Source: Kineosporia rhizophila (GTDB lineage: Bacteria > Actinomycetota > Actinomycetes > Actinomycetales > Kineosporiaceae). From it: DNA of 64,000 nt. Below are positions 37,701 through 47,172 of this stretch, in pieces. Position numbers and translations under genes: made by a program. Location: assembly GCF_021277265.1 (NCBI RefSeq), contig NZ_JAJSOH010000006.1, positions 124,001 through 188,000 of the forward strand. Reading direction: 5' to 3'. The notes beneath the pieces are model-generated. The model saw only the letters and a list, made by a program, of their open reading frames with translations. It had not been told where the DNA came from and searched no databases. Each line of letters opens with the position of its first letter. Positions within the stretch are counted from its first letter, which is position 1.

Positions 37701-38346
37701 CACCCGGCTGGACCTGGCGTTGCTCGGCTCGGTCGGTGACATCCCGCTGTTGCGGGGTCTGACCGGGGGCCCGCGGCGCTCGGCGGCCTCCGCCCCGGCG
37801 GCCGAGAGTCTGGCCGCCGACCTGGCCCGGCACACCCCCGAAGAACAGCTGGAGCTGGTCACCGACCTGGTGGCCGGGCAGGTGGCCTGGGTGCTCGGGC
37901 ACACCGGCACCGATCTGGTCGAGGCCGAACACCGCTTCTCCGACATCGGATTCGACTCGCTGACCGCGGTCGAGCTGCGCAACGCCCTCAGCGCCCGCAC
38001 CGGGCTGAGGCTGCCGTCGTCGCTGATCTTCGACCACCCCACGGTGGGCCGGCTGGCCGCTCACCTGCTGGCCGAGATGGCCCCGGACACCGCGCCGGCG
38101 GCTCGCCCGGTACTGGCCGAGCTGGACGCCTTCGAACAGAGCCTGCGACAGGCCCCGCCGGACCTGGTGACCCGCACCGGCCTGGCCGTCCGCCTGCGCC
38201 GGCTGCTCGGTGAGCTGACCCCGGCGGCGAGCTCGGCCGAGGGCACGGGGCCGGGCGGCAGCGCCCGTGAGCGGCTCGACCAGGCGAGCGCCGACGACGT
38301 GCTCGCGTTCATCGACAACGAGCTGGGCCGTCGGCCCGGGCAGTGA
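22789..38346 (+). CDS. Modular type I polyketide synthase, three modules
   Basis: 5185 residues. GTG start chosen for the AAGGAG site at 22776-22781, 7 nt upstream; an ATG two codons in is possible. The N-terminus ([20 protein letters not shown]) is a coiled-coil docking helix. Order: KS-AT(methylmalonyl)-DH?-KR-ACP | KS-AT(methylmalonyl)-DH*-KR-ACP | KS-AT(malonyl)-DH*-KR-ACP, then a docking tail ending [13 protein letters not shown]. Both methylmalonyl modules have a KR whose catalytic Ser is Gly (FSG for FSS), so they may leave ketones. The protein probably takes the chain from the upstream PKS and hands it to the one-module PKS 70 bp downstream; docking ends and gene order agree. No enoylreductase and no thioesterase. 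Confidence 0.97.
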   Translation: MSMNEEKLRDYLRRAVADLHDTREQLHTLEAAAREPLAVIGMGCRYPGGVASPEDLWRLLAEDGDAISPLPADRGWELPPGDPRRGGFLEGAADFDAAFFGISPREALAMDPQQRVLLETAWEAVERAGLDPAGLHGTRTGVFIGASGQDYGQVLSRAPGDSQGHAVTGLAGSVVSGRLSYLLGLEGPAVTVDTACSSSLVALHLAAQALRLGECTLAVAGGVTVMSTPGGYIGFEGQGVLASDGRCKAFSEAADGVGWSEGAGVLLLERLSDAERNGHRVLAVIRGSAVNQDGASNGLSAPNGPAQQRVIRQALANAGLTTEQVDAVEGHGTGTALGDPIEAQALIDTFGRDRARPLWLGSVKSNIGHSSAASGVAGVIKMVLALQHGRLPRTLHAAEPSSRVNWPAGPVRLLSEPVDWPRQEQPRRAGVSSFGVSGTNAHVLLEEAADVPARATAPESPAALAWPLSARTEPALQEQITRLAGHVTDQGLDALDVAASLASTRTLFAHRAVAVGLKRDDLTGDLSGAGLIRAVADVEGRTVFVFPGQGAQWTGMGARLLEESPVFARRLQECAAALEPYVDFSVLDVVRQMRDLDRVDVVQPVSFAVMVSLAAVWESAGVRPDAVIGHSQGEIAAACVAGALSLPDAAKVVALRSQAIAQQLSGHGAMASIPLPAAEIQLPAGVGVAAQNGPRSTVLAGDAIALQTVVEQQVAAGVRARMIPVDYASHSAQVELVRDQVLDALAGLGPTVPSIPMLSTLTGEWVGEADLDADYWFRNLRHTVNFHQGVERLLDERYRAFVEVSAHPVLTVGVQEAVDDRRLNAVVAGSLRREDGGWDRVLTSLAEVFVRGVRVDWAGLFAQGRPADLPTYPFQRERFWPDGEGVAAGDVTAAGLTGAGHPLLGASLSLAGGGGQVLTGRISLRSQPWLAGHTLGGQVVLPTAALVEMAGRAGDQVGCSRIENLTLLSPVVVPPEEGITVQVWVGEPEGSENTRTVSVHSRVWGPGHDMDDWTLHAEGRLSDAGEPPAAPEGAWPPPGAQPLESDDWTDRWAEDGLELGQAYVGVSALWRRGEELFAEISLPTGVSSASSYGMHPVLLDTLARVGGLQVASGLVCDWHGVSLHAGGATTVRARLKRTGEDRLSVSAVDTGGAAVLSVDAVVLRPVRLPAVETAADPVYSVVWQDAADSAAVSPSAPPVEVSDAAELAGLAEEQPVPALVVARVGAAARSDVVAAVHQQTAQVLELLQAWLAQDRLAGSRLVLVTRGAVAADPGADVSDLAGAAVWGLVRSAQSENPDRFLLVDLDPNPEPDLGPDLEPDEKRAVPLSAVLACAEPQTAVRNGKVRVPRLTRVEPSTLQPAFGPESRVLITGGTGGLGALLARHLVTQHGVRHLVLVSRRGPEAPQATELIEELTALGAEAEAVASDVADRAQVEQLLAGRTITGIVHAAGVLDDGVIGSQTPERMARVIRPKVDALWHLHELATEVSEFIVFSGLAGALGAPGQGNYAAANSFLDAWAQHRRATGRPGRSLVWGVWEQNTGMTGGLGDIDVRRIQASGLPPMTDRQGLALFDQALTLTDPVVAVARWDLPAFRALGEIPPLMRGLVRGGRRSAAGGPATGADSGLLRKLIGAPPSQQQHVVLELVRAEAARALGHPSAELIDTRSEFRGLGFDSLTALDFRNRMSTATGLRLPASLVFDHPTPTVLADFLLGELLGRQEETVVTGAAVTGDPVVVIGMACRYPGGAHSPEQLWQLVCDEGDAITTAPHDRGWKIRADRPMLGGFLDGVGDFDAGFFRISPREALAMDPQQRLLLETAWETIERAGIDATTLHGSPTGVFVGGTGTGYQMQADASGHLLTGMTTSVLAGRLSYTLGLQGPAFTVDTACSSSLVALHVAAQALRNGECSLALAAGVTVMATPIGYSEFESLGGLAADGRCKAYSDAADGIGWSEGVGVVLLERLSDARRNGHEILAVVRGSALNQDGASNGLSAPNGPAQERVIRQALANAGVAAHEVDVVEGHGTGTTLGDPIEAQALLATYGQDRERPLWLGSVKSNIGHAQAASGMAGIIKMVQALRHRRLPRTLHVDAPSTHVDWSAGAIELLRDPVDWNPSDHPRRAGVSSFGVSGTNAHVVLEEAPEQPEPSALRPVAPPATAWPVTAKSAAALVGQVERLTDVAGGLEPVDVAFSLAASRSVFDHRAVAIGAGSVELVDALGGLSGRGTQSDGGIRSAHFVSGVADVDGRTAFVFPGQGAQWVGMGARLLDESPIFAARMAECAAALAPFVDWSLLDVVRSGADLDRVDVVQPVSFAVMVSLASVWQSAGVEPEAVIGHSQGEIAAAVVAGALSLPDGARVVALRSQAIAARLAGRGAMASVALPMAEMSVPEGVSVAAVNGPRSVVVAGDPEAVQALVDSCTAQGVRARMIAVDYASHSAHVDDVEAELAQVLAGLEPRPASVPMLSTLTGEWLEGTELDAGYWFANLRNPVRFHTAVERLLGERFRAFIEVSSHPVLTFGVQEAIDEQDAAAVVTGTLRRDEDSWARVLTSLAEVFVRGVAVDWAALSPGRRVPLPTYAFQHQRYWTGAQAAGDASGLGQTGIGHPLLGAAVGLAGGDDVLLTGQISVQAQPWLADLQLAVPEGMGDEAQRRIVVPASVLVELAGLAGDQVDGERIERLETPRPLLLGPEETLALQVRVGDADDAGHRPVSVYARPAGDGVLDQAPWVAYATGLLGSHSAAEPAFDGSEWPPAGAVPVGVDEVYEQWEADGPGIGPSYRGLQAVWQRDSEVFAELALPDPAGEPGTFGMHPALLEAALQASVLLDSGTDAGPAEATVAEWRGIRLHATGATRMRIRLRADGPGRFSLATADGAGAPVITVESIELRAPEHSASTSGTGWLRPESWLRETWTPAQPLAPVAGVADPQLPDLAFLRLDDELPEEPVPPLVVVQISRPPTGPDVARSVTEDVHARTARVLELLQTWLAEARFSDSRLILCSQEAVSATTAEPVTDLAAAAVWGLVRSAQSENPDRFLLVDSDVVEGLPVAALIACAEPQMAVRSGVVLVPRLGPAHAGEEPAAEFGEESSVLITGGTGGLGAALARHLVRRHGVRRLLLVSRRGPQAPGAPELQQELTELGATVSVQAADLAEREQATAVLSAHPVNAVVHAAGVLDDGLIQSLTPQRLRTVLRPKVDALVNLEELAPDRTAFVVFSGLAGALGSPGQGNYAAANSFLDGWARQRRAAGRPGLSLAWGLWEQATGMTGAMSENDVQRSRAAGLPPMSTEEGLALFDGACRTGDAVVAVARWDLRAVRARGEVPPLLRSLVRSGRRAAVAATGDAGSALVRQIRSASPAEALTLVQDLVRSQAARALGLSPGEQLDLHTQFRDIGFDSLTGLDFRNRAGAALGLRLPAGLVFDYPTPRVLADFLLGQILGQAQSETVVAAPPSTDPIVIVGMACRFPGGADSPDHLWRLVHEGVDAIGPAPDDRGWPVSPNPLRGGFVPSVTDFDAAFFRISPREALAMDPQQRLLLETAWEAAEHAGIDPSRLRGSDTGVFVGGTAIGYEVDVESSGHMITGQTTSVLSGRLSYGLGLQGPAVTVDTACSSSLVSMHLAAQALRAGECSLALAGGVTVMATPAGFLEFGALGGLAGDGRCKAYSDAADGAGWGEGAGLVVLERLSDARRRGHTVLAVVRGSAVNQDGASNGLTAPNGPAQQRVIRQALANAGLLAGEVDAVEGHGTGTRLGDPIEADALLGAYGQDRTRPLWLGSVKSNIGHTQAAAGVAGVIKMVQAIRHGELPATLHAEQPSPHVDWASGQVRVLSRPVEWPTTGAPRRAGVSAFGISGTNVHLILEQAPEAEAEASASDEPGGVLPVLVSGRSAAALQAQAARLAEVHSAGLDDLAFSSATTRADLEHRAVVLVENLAGLNEGLAALSAGRPDPAVVTGQSSGPEPLAVLFSGQGGQRPGMGKDLYARFPAFAQAWDEAVQALEQHLSHPVELDGDLSRTGQAQPALFALQVAQYRLIESWGLAPEVLVGHSVGEIAAAHVAGVLSLADAAQLVAVRAELMDALPGGGIMVAVPVGEDEVSLEGLEDRVALAAVNGPRSVVLSGERDAVEEVAARFAKSRRLAVSHAFHSPLMEPMLEEFAAVVRRLTFAAPQIPIVSTVTGSAEADLTDPGYWVEHARRPVRFADAVSVLQQRRIGGYLELGPDGTTAALVKDVVDAAVVPLLRRDRSEERTALQALAGLHVRGVPVDWAAVLQPLGGRRVDLPTYAFQRERFWPSGAQSGAGSPGLPGAVAVRHPLLSAGVRLADPAGWLFSTTISPRSHPWLQEHTVDGVAVLPSGALIEMLGRAGDEVGCPVVRELEVLSPPVLPDRGQLAVQIRLDDPESADEPEIRRVRVHTRVEDGSSDTQGWTLHATGMVGAGREGEPVVPSAWPPPGASALDRPAVPSTVTVNGLWRVGEDLAMELALAEPGRATGFGLHPALLETAGTLVGTGLPSVWKDVQLHATGATALRMLARHNPDQTASLVATDPAGAVVVSAGEVRLRPVGREDLVFGTDPDEREIRDSQFRVSWERLADLTDLAHGVPETVLEVTGPSQIGAETDTPPEVIAFRIAPAGLADAPAAVRTSTASALAVLQAWLGDDRLSRTRLVLITQGAVVAQDETVADLAAAAVWGLGRSAQTENPGRLLLLDADGPDIPWAQVLGSGEPQLALRGRNLYAPRLTRVPPASAPNSWSPDGTVLITGGTGGLGALVARHLVAEHGVRHLVLTSRRGPQAPGAEELGDELRAHGAHVQIEACDMADREAVAGLLAAVAAEHRLTGVIHTAGVLADGVIGSLDPERLDTVFRAKVDAAWNLHELTREHDLAEFVLFSSTAGTIGSAGQGNYAAGNAFLDALARHRDQAGLPARSLAWGPWERSAGMTSSLGDVDSRRISRGGVPPLSGEQGLRLFDAALAVSEPVLALTRLDLALLGSVGDIPLLRGLTGGPRRSAASAPAAESLAADLARHTPEEQLELVTDLVAGQVAWVLGHTGTDLVEAEHRFSDIGFDSLTAVELRNALSARTGLRLPSSLIFDHPTVGRLAAHLLAEMAPDTAPAARPVLAELDAFEQSLRQAPPDLVTRTGLAVRLRRLLGELTPAASSAEGTGPGGSARERLDQASADDVLAFIDNELGRRPGQ
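22894..27930 (+). other. PKS module KS-AT(methylmalonyl)-DH(doubtful)-KR(Ser to Gly)-ACP
   Basis: KS cysteine at 23374. AT has GHSQG and YASHS but differs in codon style from the other methylmalonyl ATs. DH keeps [10 protein letters not shown], but YGPxF is lost (LGQAYVGV) and the second motif is LLDTLARV, without the usual His/Gln, so activity is doubtful. KR has [13 protein letters not shown], the Lys in RPKVDA, Tyr at 27310 and YAAAN. The residue 13 before the Tyr, normally the catalytic Ser, is Gly (27271). ACP serine at 27811. Predicted: propionate unit, beta-keto or poorly reduced. Confidence 0.85.
27985..33090 (+). other. PKS module KS-AT(methylmalonyl)-DH(inactive)-KR(Ser to Gly)-ACP
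   Basis: KS cysteine at 28450. AT has GHSQG and YASHS, with DNA close to those near 9079 and 14455. The DH has no catalytic His after QPWLADL and has Glu for Asp (LLEAALQ), so it is dead. KR has [13 protein letters not shown] and YAAAN (Tyr at 32464), but catalytic Ser is Gly at 32425, the same change as in the preceding module. ACP motif GFDSL, Ser at 32962. Predicted: propionate unit, beta-keto or poorly reduced. Confidence 0.87.
33130..38343 (+). other. PKS module KS-AT(malonyl)-DH(inactive)-KR-ACP with docking tail
   Basis: KS cysteine at 33598. AT has GHSVG and HAFH (malonyl). The DH keeps [10 protein letters not shown] but is shortened: no YGPxF and LLETAG for LLDAAL, so it is probably dead. 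KR (about 37015-37570) has [13 protein letters not shown] in place of LDD, catalytic Ser in FSSTAG and YAAGN, so it looks active. ACP serine at 37957. The last 80 residues are a docking segment. Predicted: acetate unit with a hydroxyl. Confidence 0.87.
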
Positions 38347-38388
38347 ACGCCGAACGCCGAACGTGAACGCCGAACGTGAACGCCGAAC
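38343..38388 (+). repeat. 13-bp tandem direct repeat between two PKS genes
   Basis: Three perfect copies of GTGAACGCCGAAC (38343-38355, 38363-38375, 38376-38388), with a partial 7-bp unit (38356-38362) after the first. The first copy contains the stop codon of the upstream PKS. The 70-bp gap thus consists largely of repeat; no promoter is evident. It may be a slippage product, or it may space the start of the next gene. Confidence 0.9.
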
Positions 38389-38416
38389 CCGTATCCCTGC
38401 GAAAGCGAGTGTCGCG

Positions 38417-41400
38417 ATGACGGACGACCAGAAGATCGTCGACTACCTGAAGTGGGTCACGGCGGACCTGCACGAGACCCGCCGGCGCCTGGAGGAGGCC
38501 GAGTCCGGACGGCACGAGCCGATCGCGGTGGTCTCGATGGCCTGCCGCTTCCCGGGCGGGGTCGGGTCGCCCGAACAGCTGTGGCAGCTGCTGGCCGAGG
38601 GCCGCGACGCGATGTCGCCCTGCCCGCCGGACCGCGGCTGGCCGCTGACCCACATGGACCACCTCGCCGGTGGATTCCTCGACGCAGCCGGAGATTTCGA
38701 CGCCGGATTCTTCGGGGTCTCACCGAACGACGCACTGGCCATGGACCCGCAGCAGCGGCACCTGCTGGAGGTGACCTGGGAGACGGTGGAGCGGGCCGGG
38801 ATCGATCCGCTCTCCCTGCGGGGCACTCGCACCGGCGTGTTCGTCGGGACCAACGGTCAGGACTTCACCCACGTGGTCGCCGGGGCCGGCCCGCAGGTGC
38901 AGCAGCACGCCATGACCGGTCTGCCGGCCAGCGTCCTGTCCGGGCGGATCTCCTACACCTTCGGTCTGGAGGGCCCGGCCGTCACCCTGGACACGGCCTG
39001 TTCGTCGGGGCTGGTGGCGATGCACTGGGCCGCGCAGGCGCTGCGGGCCGGGGAGTGCACCAGCGCTCTGGTCGGCGGGGTGACCGTGATGACCACCCCG
39101 GGCGCGTTCGCGGGCTTCAGTGAAGGCCTGGCGGTGGACGGCCGGTGCAAGTCCTACGCCGACGGTGCGGACGGCACCGGCTGGTCCGAGGGCGTGGCCG
39201 TGCTTCTGCTGGAACGGCTTTCGGACGCCCGGCGGCTGGGGCACGACGTCCTGGCCGTGCTGCGCGGCTCGGCCATCAACCAGGACGGTGCCTCCAACGG
39301 CCTGACCGTGCCCAACGGCCCGGCCCAGGAGCGGGTGATCCGTCAGGCCCTGGCCGCCGCCGGGCTCTCCCCGGGCGACGTCGACGCGGTCGAGGGCCAC
39401 GGCACCGGCACCACCCTGGGCGACCCGATCGAGGCCCAGGCGCTGCTGGCCACCTACGGCCAGGACCGCCAGACCCCGCTCTGGCTGGGCTCGGTGAAGT
39501 CGAACCTCGGCCACACCCAGGCGGTCGCCGGTCTGGCCGGGGTGCTGAAGATGATCCTGGCGCTGCAGAACGCACGGCTGCCGCGCACCCTGCACGTCGA
39601 CCGGCCCTCGCAGCACGTGGACTGGTCGTCCGGGGCGGTCCGTCTCCTCACCGAGGCCGTCGACTGGCCGCAGCCGGAACGCCCACGCCGGGCCGGGGTC
39701 TCGGCCTTCGGGATCAGTGGGACCAATGCGCACGTGATCCTGGAACAGGCCCCGCCCACCGACTCGCCCCGGCCCGAGAGCACTTCCGGCCCGCAGCCGA
39801 CAGCGCTGCTGGTGTCGGCCCGCTCGGCTTCCGGACTCCGGGGGCAGGCCGCCCGTCTGGCCGGATTCCTGAGCGACCCGGCCCAGGACGGGATCGACCT
39901 GACCGATGTGGCCCACTCCCTGGCTCATACCCGATCGACCTTCGATCACCGCGCCGTGGTTCTGGCCTCCAGCCCGGCCGATGCCACCTCGGCCCTGCAG
40001 TCGCTGGCCGAGGAACGCCTCGACGCCGCCGTGGTGCAGGGCCGCCGCAGCGCCCGCACCCGCTCGGTGATGCTCTTCTCCGGGCAGGGCGGGCAGCGAT
40101 GCGACATGGGACAAGGCCTGTACCAACGCTTCCCGCAGTTCGCCGAAGCCTGGGACGAGGTCGCCGGGGCGCTCGACCCGCTGCTGGGCCGGTCGCTGAC
40201 CCAGGACGTGCGGTCCGGGCAGCCCGGGCAACTCGCGGACACCGGGCTGGCCCAGCCGGCTCTGTTCGCCCTGCACGTCGCCTCCTACCGCCTGGCCCGC
40301 TCCTGGGGCCTGCGCCCGGCGGTGCTGGTCGGGCACTCGGTCGGGGAGATCGCGGCCGCCCAGGTGGCCGGTGTGCTCAGCCTGCCCGACGCGGCCCGGC
40401 TGGTGGCTGCCCGCGCCCGGCTGATGCAGGCTCTGCCGGAGGGCGGAGCGATGGTGGCCGTCCAGGCGCCCGAGAACACGATCGATCTGACCGGTTTCGA
40501 GGACCAGGTGTCCGTCGCAGCCGTCAACGGGCCTACGTCGGTCGTGCTCTCCGGTGCCGAGGACGCGGTGCTGGCCGTCGCCGGCCGCTTCGACCGAGCC
40601 CGCCGGCTCAACGTCTCGCACGCCTTCCACTCACCGCTCATGCAGCCAATGATGGACGAGTTCACCACCTTGGTGGCGGATCTGGACTTCCAGGAGGCGT
40701 CGATCCCGATCGTCTCCACGGTCACCGGGGACGATTCCGCCGACCTGACCGATCCGGGCCACTGGGTCACCCAGGTGACCGCACCCGTCCGTTTCGACGC
40801 TGCTCTGAGAGTGGCCGACCGGATCGCCGTCGGCGCCGCGCACCTGACCCTGGGCCCCGACGGCGCTCTGGCCGCGATGGCGGCAGAAGTGCTGACCGAC
40901 AACGGATCCAGCGCCACCGTGCACCCGCTGCTGCGTGCCGACCACGACGAGACCGACAGTGCGACCCGCGCCGCGGCCGAGCTGCACGTGCGCGGACTGG
41001 CGGTCGACTGGGCGCAGATCCTCCCGGCCGGGCGGGTCGTCTCTCTGCCCACCTACGCCTTCCAGCACGAGCGCTACTGGCCGGCCCCCGCCCCGAACGG
41101 CAGCGCCACCGACCTGGGCGCCGCCGGGATCACCGACACCCTCCAGCATCCCGTGCTCGGCGCCGGGCTGGTTCCTGCGGCCGGGGGAGGGATGCTGGTC
41201 ACCGGCCGCCTGTCCCTGCAGAGTCAGTCCTGGCTCGAGGCGTACCGGACCGACGACGAGGCCAGCTTGCCCGCCAGTACCCTTCTGGAGCTGGCGGTCC
41301 GGGCCGGCGACGAGGTCGGCTGCGACCGGGTGGAAACCCTGGAACTCACCGCCCCGCTCCGGGTTTCCTCCGAGACCGCCCGCACGGTGCAGGTCGCCCT

Positions 41401-43549
41401 GGGCGACGCGGACGAGCAGGCCCGGCGCAGGGTGAGGATCTTCAGCCGGGCCGCCGACGCCGCGCCGGAGGAGGAGTGGACCGAGCATGCCCAGGGTGTG
41501 CTGGTGGCCGGGGGCGAGCGTTCGGCGGCTTCCGGTTCACCGGTCTGGCCTCCCAGCGGTGCCCTGGCCGTCACCCTGGCCGAGCGCCCGGACTCCCAGG
41601 CCGGCCGACGCCCTGAAATGGTGCGCGGTCTCTGGCGCCGCGACGACGAGGTGTTCGTCGAAGTGGCCCGGCCCGAGGAGGAGGCCGAGGCCTACGGTCT
41701 GCATCCGGCCCTGCTGGACGCGGCCCTGGGGGTACTGCCCCTGGCCGGTGTGGCGGCCGCACCGCTGGCCTGGCAGGGAGTGAGCCTGCACGCGGAGGGG
41801 GCGTCGGTCCTGCGCGTGCGGCTGACCCGGACCGGGCCGGACACGGTGTCTCTGGTGGGTCTCGACGCGGCCGGCGAGCCCGTGCTGTCGGTGCACTCGC
41901 TCCGGGTGTGCGAGCCCTCGGCCCTCCCGGCCGGACCCCACGGCAGCGACGCACCGGCCACGTCACTGTTCCGGCTGAGCTGGAACCGGATCCCCGGCAG
42001 CGAGCACCTTCCCCAGGACACCCGGCTCGAGGTGGTGCCGTACCGCTCGCCGCTGTCGGCGACGGAGTCCGGCCCGGACGCCGTGGTCGTCGACCTGCGC
42101 CGCGACCAGAGCCTGCCGATGATCGAGTCGGTGCACCAGCTCACCCGGCGGGCGCTGGGCCTGATCCACGAGTGGATCGAGGACGAACGCTTCAAGACCG
42201 CCCGGATGGTCTTCCTCACCCGCGGCGCGATGGCGGTCACGGACGACGACCCGGTGCTCGACCTGGCCGCCGCCACGGCCTGGGGGCTGATCCGCTCGGC
42301 ACAGGCGGAGAACCCGAACCGGTTCGTCCTGCTCGACCTCGACGACGGTTCCGAAGGCTCCGACGCCGTCGTTCAGGCGGCGCTGGCCACCGGGCAGCTC
42401 CAGGTCGCAGTCCGGGCGGGGGCTCTGCACGAGCCCCGGATCAGCCGGCAGGCACCGCTGCGCCGGCCCCGGTCCTGGAACCCCGACGGCACGGTCCTGA
42501 TCACCGGCGGCACCGGCGGCCTGGGCGCCCGCCTGGCCCGCCACCTGATCACCGAGCGCGGGGTCAGGCACCTGGTTCTGACCAGCCGCGCCGGCCTGGA
42601 CGCGCCCGGCGCCCGGGAACTACGCGAAGACCTGGCCGCCCTGGGCGCCAGCGCCCACATCGCGGCCTGCGACGCCGGTGACCGCACCGCCCTCTCCGCG
42701 CTCCTGGCCGAGATCCCGCCCGAGCACCCGCTGACCGCCGTGATCCACACGGCCGGGTACCTGGACGACGGCATCGTGGCCAGGGTGAGCCCGGACAGTC
42801 TCTCCTCCGTCCTGCACCCGAAGGTCGACGGCGGCTGGCTGCTGCACGAGCTCACCCAGCACCTGCCGCTGGAGGAGTTCATCCTGTTCTCCTCGGTGGC
42901 AGGCACCCTGGGCGGGGCCGGGCAGGGCAGCTACGCCGCCGCCAACGTGTTCCTCGACAGCCTGGCCCGCTACCGGCACCAGGCCGGTCTGCCCGCGACC
43001 GCGATCGCCTGGGGCCCCTGGTCGCAGGGCGCCGGCATGACCAGCAACCTGGCCAAGGTGCAGATCCAGCGGATGATCCGTACCGGTCTGCCGCCGATGG
43101 CCCAGCCCGACGGCCTGGCCCTGTTCGACGCGGCGATCGGCCTGGGCCGGCCGGAACTGGTGGCCACCCGCCTCAACCTGAACACCCTGCGCCGGGCCCG
43201 GGACATCCCGCTGCTGCGCAACCTGCGCCGTGGTCAGCGTCCCCGTGCCGCGTCCGCCCCCTCGGCCCAGAGCCGCTACGACCAGCTACGCGTCCTGCCC
43301 GAGGCGGTCCGCCGGGAAGAACTGCAGGCGCTCGTGACCGAGCGGGTCGCAGCCATCCTCGGGCACTCCGACGCAGACGCGGTCGACACCGAACAGGGCT
43401 TCCTGGAGATGGGTTTCGACTCGCTCGCGGTGATGGAGCTGCGCTACCTGCTCTCCCGGGCCACCGGCCTCGAGCTGTCGCCGTCCACCGTGCTCGACGA
43501 GCGCGATCCGCAGGGCCTGACCGAGTGGATGGTCGCCGCCTACGCCTGA
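38417..43549 (+). CDS. Single-module type I polyketide synthase, no thioesterase
   Basis: 1710 residues from ATG 38417. The frame is open further upstream, but the N-terminus [20 protein letters not shown] is a typical PKS docking helix and fixes the start. Order KS-AT(malonyl)-DH*-KR-ACP. KS motif is TACSSGL (Cys at 38999; usual TACSSSL). AT has GHSVG and HAFH. The DH-like region lacks the catalytic His ([10 protein letters not shown]). KR has [19 protein letters not shown] and SYAAAN, so it looks active, B-type. ACP serine at 43421 in GFDSL. The protein ends 42 residues after that serine with neither docking segment nor thioesterase, so by position it is the probable last module of the line, and release must depend on a separate enzyme not in this window. 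Confidence 0.95.
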   Translation: MTDDQKIVDYLKWVTADLHETRRRLEEAESGRHEPIAVVSMACRFPGGVGSPEQLWQLLAEGRDAMSPCPPDRGWPLTHMDHLAGGFLDAAGDFDAGFFGVSPNDALAMDPQQRHLLEVTWETVERAGIDPLSLRGTRTGVFVGTNGQDFTHVVAGAGPQVQQHAMTGLPASVLSGRISYTFGLEGPAVTLDTACSSGLVAMHWAAQALRAGECTSALVGGVTVMTTPGAFAGFSEGLAVDGRCKSYADGADGTGWSEGVAVLLLERLSDARRLGHDVLAVLRGSAINQDGASNGLTVPNGPAQERVIRQALAAAGLSPGDVDAVEGHGTGTTLGDPIEAQALLATYGQDRQTPLWLGSVKSNLGHTQAVAGLAGVLKMILALQNARLPRTLHVDRPSQHVDWSSGAVRLLTEAVDWPQPERPRRAGVSAFGISGTNAHVILEQAPPTDSPRPESTSGPQPTALLVSARSASGLRGQAARLAGFLSDPAQDGIDLTDVAHSLAHTRSTFDHRAVVLASSPADATSALQSLAEERLDAAVVQGRRSARTRSVMLFSGQGGQRCDMGQGLYQRFPQFAEAWDEVAGALDPLLGRSLTQDVRSGQPGQLADTGLAQPALFALHVASYRLARSWGLRPAVLVGHSVGEIAAAQVAGVLSLPDAARLVAARARLMQALPEGGAMVAVQAPENTIDLTGFEDQVSVAAVNGPTSVVLSGAEDAVLAVAGRFDRARRLNVSHAFHSPLMQPMMDEFTTLVADLDFQEASIPIVSTVTGDDSADLTDPGHWVTQVTAPVRFDAALRVADRIAVGAAHLTLGPDGALAAMAAEVLTDNGSSATVHPLLRADHDETDSATRAAAELHVRGLAVDWAQILPAGRVVSLPTYAFQHERYWPAPAPNGSATDLGAAGITDTLQHPVLGAGLVPAAGGGMLVTGRLSLQSQSWLEAYRTDDEASLPASTLLELAVRAGDEVGCDRVETLELTAPLRVSSETARTVQVALGDADEQARRRVRIFSRAADAAPEEEWTEHAQGVLVAGGERSAASGSPVWPPSGALAVTLAERPDSQAGRRPEMVRGLWRRDDEVFVEVARPEEEAEAYGLHPALLDAALGVLPLAGVAAAPLAWQGVSLHAEGASVLRVRLTRTGPDTVSLVGLDAAGEPVLSVHSLRVCEPSALPAGPHGSDAPATSLFRLSWNRIPGSEHLPQDTRLEVVPYRSPLSATESGPDAVVVDLRRDQSLPMIESVHQLTRRALGLIHEWIEDERFKTARMVFLTRGAMAVTDDDPVLDLAAATAWGLIRSAQAENPNRFVLLDLDDGSEGSDAVVQAALATGQLQVAVRAGALHEPRISRQAPLRRPRSWNPDGTVLITGGTGGLGARLARHLITERGVRHLVLTSRAGLDAPGARELREDLAALGASAHIAACDAGDRTALSALLAEIPPEHPLTAVIHTAGYLDDGIVARVSPDSLSSVLHPKVDGGWLLHELTQHLPLEEFILFSSVAGTLGGAGQGSYAAANVFLDSLARYRHQAGLPATAIAWGPWSQGAGMTSNLAKVQIQRMIRTGLPPMAQPDGLALFDAAIGLGRPELVATRLNLNTLRRARDIPLLRNLRRGQRPRAASAPSAQSRYDQLRVLPEAVRREELQALVTERVAAILGHSDADAVDTEQGFLEMGFDSLAVMELRYLLSRATGLELSPSTVLDERDPQGLTEWMVAAYA

Positions 43550-43586
43550 GCCCGTCCAGTCCTGACCTCTCGACCGAAGGAAGTCC

Positions 43587-44459
43587 ATGATCCAGGAAAC
43601 CGCCCAGGCCCCGCCCGCCGTACCCGACCGGACCGAAGAGGTCGGTGAGCTGTACGACGAACTCGAGCACGACGTCCTCCATTTCGGCTACTGGGACGAC
43701 GAGTCGGACCCCAGCTCGTTCACCGAGGCCTCGGCCCGGCTCACCGAGCTGGTCCTGCAGCGGCTCCGGCCGGCCGACGGGTCGTCGGTGCTGGACGTCG
43801 GCTGCGGCAACGGGACACCGGCACTAAGGGTGGGCGAGACCACCGGGGCGCGGCTGACCGGGATCACCGTGAGCGAGGAGCAGATCGGCCGGGCCTCCCG
43901 CCGGGCCGAGAAAGCCGGGCTGGCCGGGCGTCTGCGGTTCCAGCGGGCCGATGCGACCGCGCTGCCCTTCCCGGCGGACTCGTTCGACCACGCCTTCGCG
44001 CTGGAGTCGGTGCAGCACATGGACCGGCTCGCCGCCCTGCGCGAGATGGCCCGGGTGGTCCGCCCCGGCGGCCGGATCGTGCTGACCGACCTCTTCCGCC
44101 GGGCTCCCGCCCCGCCCCAGGGGCCACCGGTGATGGACGCGCTGGTCCCGATGTGGCGGATGAGCCCGCCGATCACCCTGGACGAGTACCCGGGGCTGCT
44201 GGAACAGGCCGGCCTGGAGCTGCTGGAGCTGAACGACGTGACCGCCCAGGTGATCCGGCGCAGCTTCACCGAGGTGCTCGGGCAGATCCAGCACGCCCTG
44301 GACAGCGGTCAGGCGGCCTCGATCCCCAGCGCCGGGCGGCTGGACCTGACCGTGGAGGCCAACCAGCGGGCGGTGCTGGACTTCGCCCGGCACATGACCG
44401 GCACCCGAGAGGTGGGCTACCTGCTGCTGACGGCGGCCGTCCCCGGCGCCGGGCAATGA
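43587..44459 (+). CDS. SAM-dependent methyltransferase (class I, methyltransferase type 11)
   Basis: 290 residues; ATG preceded by a GAAGGAA ribosome site. The Rossmann SAM motif VLDVGCGNG is at residues 68-76, followed by the acidic strand and post-motif VRPGG. An early LHFGYW segment and a later ESVQHMDR resemble the family of antibiotic tailoring O-methyltransferases such as the rebeccamycin sugar and rifamycin methyltransferases (known family; substrate here unknown). It lies 37 bp after the last PKS module and is followed by a clear paralog, so it probably methylates a hydroxyl of the polyketide or an attached sugar. C- or N-methylation cannot be excluded. Confidence 0.9.
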   Translation: MIQETAQAPPAVPDRTEEVGELYDELEHDVLHFGYWDDESDPSSFTEASARLTELVLQRLRPADGSSVLDVGCGNGTPALRVGETTGARLTGITVSEEQIGRASRRAEKAGLAGRLRFQRADATALPFPADSFDHAFALESVQHMDRLAALREMARVVRPGGRIVLTDLFRRAPAPPQGPPVMDALVPMWRMSPPITLDEYPGLLEQAGLELLELNDVTAQVIRRSFTEVLGQIQHALDSGQAASIPSAGRLDLTVEANQRAVLDFARHMTGTREVGYLLLTAAVPGAGQ

Positions 44460-44499
44460 GTTCCGAGAATGTTCCGAGACTGTGACGAGGGGACCAGCG

Positions 44500-45360
44500 A
44501 TGCCCGAGAGTGCGACCACGGCCGGTCAGGAGCGCCTGGACCCGGGCGAGATCGAGTCCGTCTACGACCGGCTCGGCCTGGAGATCCTGCACTTCGGCTA
44601 CTGGCACGACGACGCCGACCCGGCCACCCTGGAGGAGGCCTCGGACCAGCTGACCGACCTGGTGCACAACCGGCTGGCGATCCCGCCCGGGGCGCGCCTG
44701 CTCGATGTGGGCTGCGGTACCGGGGTTCCCGCGGTGCGGATCGGGGGCTCCGGCGACGCCTCGGTCCTGGGCATCACGGTCAGCGCCCGCCAGGCCGAGA
44801 CCGCCACCGTGCGAGCGGGATGCGCGGGCCTGGGCGACCGGCTGCAGTTCCGGGTGGCCGACGCTATGGACATGCCGTTCGAGGACAACACGTTCGACGC
44901 GGCCTACGCCCTTGAGTCCATCCACCACATGGACCGGCCCACCGTGCTGCGCGAACTGGCCCGGGTGGTGCGCCCCGGCGGCACCGTCGTGGCCACGGAC
45001 GTCTACCGGCGGGCGCCTGCACCGGCCGGTGGACCGCCGGTGCTCGACCTTCTGGCGCCGATGTGGATGATGACGCCGCCGTGCTCGTTCGAGGCGTATC
45101 CCGGGCTCTTCGAGGCGGCCGGGCTGCAGTTGGCCGAGCGGCGCGACATCAGCTCGGAGGTGCTGCCCCGGACGTTCGGGGCCGTGCGCGAACGGTTCCT
45201 GGCCGCGGTCGCGGCCGGTGAGGCGGCCTCGCTGCCGGCCACCGGCGAACTGGATCTCACCGATCCCGGGAACCAGTCCGCCGTGGTCGATTTCATCGGG
45301 CTGATGTGCGAAACCGACGAGGTCGGCTACGCGCTGCTGGTCGCCACCGTGACCGGCTGA
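44500..45360 (+). CDS. SAM-dependent methyltransferase, paralog of the preceding gene
   Basis: 286 residues from ATG 44500, chosen because GAGGGG at 44487-44492 sits 7 nt upstream; a GTG at 44482 in the same frame is less likely. SAM motif LLDVGCGTG is at residues 67-75. It shares with its neighbour the LHFGYW, LESIHHMDR and PMWMMTPP positions, so the pair looks like a tandem duplication. Probable O-methyltransferase on the polyketide or its sugar; the two copies probably act on different positions. It closes the first gene block: an 84-bp gap with a promoter-like site follows. Confidence 0.9.
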   Translation: MPESATTAGQERLDPGEIESVYDRLGLEILHFGYWHDDADPATLEEASDQLTDLVHNRLAIPPGARLLDVGCGTGVPAVRIGGSGDASVLGITVSARQAETATVRAGCAGLGDRLQFRVADAMDMPFEDNTFDAAYALESIHHMDRPTVLRELARVVRPGGTVVATDVYRRAPAPAGGPPVLDLLAPMWMMTPPCSFEAYPGLFEAAGLQLAERRDISSEVLPRTFGAVRERFLAAVAAGEAASLPATGELDLTDPGNQSAVVDFIGLMCETDEVGYALLVATVTG

Positions 45361-45363
45361 GGA

Positions 45364-45397
45364 CTAGGGAAGTACACAGGCGCTGCCCACGGATAGT
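45364..45397 (+). promoter_or_regulatory. Candidate promoter with PAS-LuxR-like operator upstream of the MIO lyase gene
   Basis: The site CTAGGGAAGTACACAG (45364-45379) matches 13 of 16 positions of the PimM-type PAS-LuxR consensus CTVGGGAWWTCCCBAG. A -10-like GATAGT lies at 45392-45397, 28 nt from the box start. The same layout recurs at 59358. The -10 overlaps a small inverted repeat (CCCAC/GTGGG, 45386-45400). No experiment supports it; the evidence is sequence match and position only. Confidence 0.45.
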
Positions 45398-45444
45398 GGG
45401 GGAGTGCCAGTGGACGGCACCGGCGGACGTGAGGAGATCAGGCC

Positions 45445-47094
45445 ATGGACGCACCCGAAACCTCGACCCTGCAGATCGACGCGACGGCCCCGGCCGACGC
45501 CGTCGCCGAGCGGATCGTGCTCGACGGCTACACCCTCAGCCCGGCCGACGTGGCCCGGGTCGCGTCCCGGCCGGGCACGTTCGGGCTGGCGCTCAGCAGT
45601 GACGCCGCGGTGCGGATGAAGGCGTCGGTGCGGGTGAAGGAGCAGATGATCGACTCCGGGATCCCGATCTACGGAGTGACCACCGGCTTCGGCGACAGCA
45701 GCGGCCGTCAGGTGGGTGCCGCCAAGACCGCCGAACTGCAGCGCAACCTGCTGCGATTCCTGCGGGTCGGGGTGGGTCCGGTGGCGGCGCCGGAGGTGAT
45801 CCGGGCGACCATGCTGATCCGGGCCAACTGCGCCGCCCGCGGCAACTCGGCGATCCGCGAGGAACTGGTGCGGCTGATCCTGGACCTGCTCGAGCACGAC
45901 GTCCTGCCGCAGATCCCCGAGCGCGGATCGGTCGGCGCCAGCGGCGACCTGGCACCGCTCAGCTACCTGGCCGCGGCCCTGACCGGCGAGGGGCAGGTGC
46001 GCTGGAACGACTTCACCACCACGGCCGCCGAGGCGCTGCGGGCGAACGGGCTGCAGTCGCTGGAACTGCAGGCCAAGGAGGGCCTGGCGCTGGTCAACGG
46101 CACCTCGTTCATGGCCGCCTTCGCCACCCTGGCGCTGACCGAGGCCACCGAGATCGCCTGGGCCGCGGAGCTGTGCACCGCCTTCGCCACCGAGGTCCGG
46201 GGCGGCAGCCGCGACCAGTTCAGCGCCTTCCCCCACCTGCACAAGCCGCACCCGGGGCAGATCACCAGCGCGGTCGGGATCTCCGACCTGCTGGAGGGCT
46301 CGGCCCTGGCAGTCGGCGACGACGACCTGATGGCCGCCGGGCTGAGCGGCGACCAGACCTACCTGGAGCTGGAACAGCGCATCCAGGAACCGTACTCGAT
46401 CCGCTGCGCCCCGCACGTGATCGGGGTGCTGCGCGACACCATGGGCTGGGTCGAGCAGTGGATGGAACGGGAGATCAACTCCTCCAACGACAATCCGCTG
46501 TTCGACGCCGAGGCCGGCCGGGTGCACAACAGCGGCAACTTCTACGGCGGCCACGTGGCCCACGCCGCGCAGGCGCTGAGCACCGCCACCGCCAGCGTCG
46601 CCGACCTGCTCGACCGCCAGCTGGCTCTGCTGGTGGACGAGAAGTTCAACCGCGACCTGACCCCCAACCTGATCGCCCGGGTGGCCCCCGACCACCCGGC
46701 CGCCGGCGTGCACCACGGTTTCAAGGGCGCCCAGATCGCCGCCTCCGCCCTCACCGCCGAGGCCCTGCACCTGGCCACCCCGGCGGGTTCGTTCTCCCGC
46801 TCCACCGAGGCGCACAACCAGGACAAGGTCAGCATGGGCACGATCGCCGCCCGGCACGCCCGCACCGTCGGGCAGCTGGTCACCGAGGTCACCGCCATCC
46901 ACCTGCTGGCGCTGTGCCAGGCCGCCGACATCGTCGGGCCCGAGCGGCTGGGCCGGCACACCGCCCGCGCCCACGCCGCCGTGCGCGCCGGCATCCCGAC
47001 GGTCGAGCAGGACCGGCCGATGGACCTGGAGATCCAGGCGGTCGCCGAGATGCTGCGGACCGGTGCCCTACGGGCCGCGGTCACCGGCAGCTGA
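45445..47094 (+). CDS. MIO-dependent aromatic amino acid ammonia-lyase or aminomutase (phenylalanine likely)
   Basis: 549 residues; ATG with GAGGAG 8 nt upstream. The Ala165-Ser166-Gly167 triad in GSVGASGDL forms the MIO electrophile. Catalytic Tyr76 is in IYGVTTGFG; SSNDNPLF and NQDKVSMGT are family motifs. The substrate-ring position reads Phe105-Leu106 (LLRFL); in this family Phe-Leu goes with phenylalanine, His-Leu with tyrosine, and histidine lyases differ. It would make trans-cinnamate, or beta-phenylalanine if it is an aminomutase; sequence alone does not decide. It sits directly before the PKS whose N-terminus is an acyl-CoA ligase, so its product is very probably the polyketide starter. 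This is not the histidine-degradation enzyme: context and the Phe-Leu pair argue against it. Confidence 0.92.
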   Translation: MDAPETSTLQIDATAPADAVAERIVLDGYTLSPADVARVASRPGTFGLALSSDAAVRMKASVRVKEQMIDSGIPIYGVTTGFGDSSGRQVGAAKTAELQRNLLRFLRVGVGPVAAPEVIRATMLIRANCAARGNSAIREELVRLILDLLEHDVLPQIPERGSVGASGDLAPLSYLAAALTGEGQVRWNDFTTTAAEALRANGLQSLELQAKEGLALVNGTSFMAAFATLALTEATEIAWAAELCTAFATEVRGGSRDQFSAFPHLHKPHPGQITSAVGISDLLEGSALAVGDDDLMAAGLSGDQTYLELEQRIQEPYSIRCAPHVIGVLRDTMGWVEQWMEREINSSNDNPLFDAEAGRVHNSGNFYGGHVAHAAQALSTATASVADLLDRQLALLVDEKFNRDLTPNLIARVAPDHPAAGVHHGFKGAQIAASALTAEALHLATPAGSFSRSTEAHNQDKVSMGTIAARHARTVGQLVTEVTAIHLLALCQAADIVGPERLGRHTARAHAAVRAGIPTVEQDRPMDLEIQAVAEMLRTGALRAAVTGS

Positions 47095-47172
47095 CCCCTT
47101 TCCTCAACCCCCATCGATTTCGGACGTCGCACCGGTGCGGGTTCGCTGCCCCTCCGGGTGGAGGAGCACAGC

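Noticed and set aside
38267..38416. Longer N-terminus for the one-module PKS overlapping the previous gene
   Set aside because: The extra residues are translated from the 13-bp repeat and the end of the previous gene; the docking helix begins right at ATG 38417.
44482..44499. Upstream GTG start for the second methyltransferase
   Set aside because: It has no ribosome site of its own, and the GAGGGG at 44487 is well spaced for the ATG at 44500.
45445..47094. Histidine ammonia-lyase of primary metabolism
   Set aside because: Phe-Leu at the ring-binding position and its place next to a ligase-primed PKS favour an aromatic starter enzyme; no other hut gene is present.
47128..47139. 12-bp palindrome CGCACCGGTGCG between the MIO gene and the starter PKS
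   Set aside because: Short and of a composition common in this DNA; no promoter elements near it, so no function claimed.
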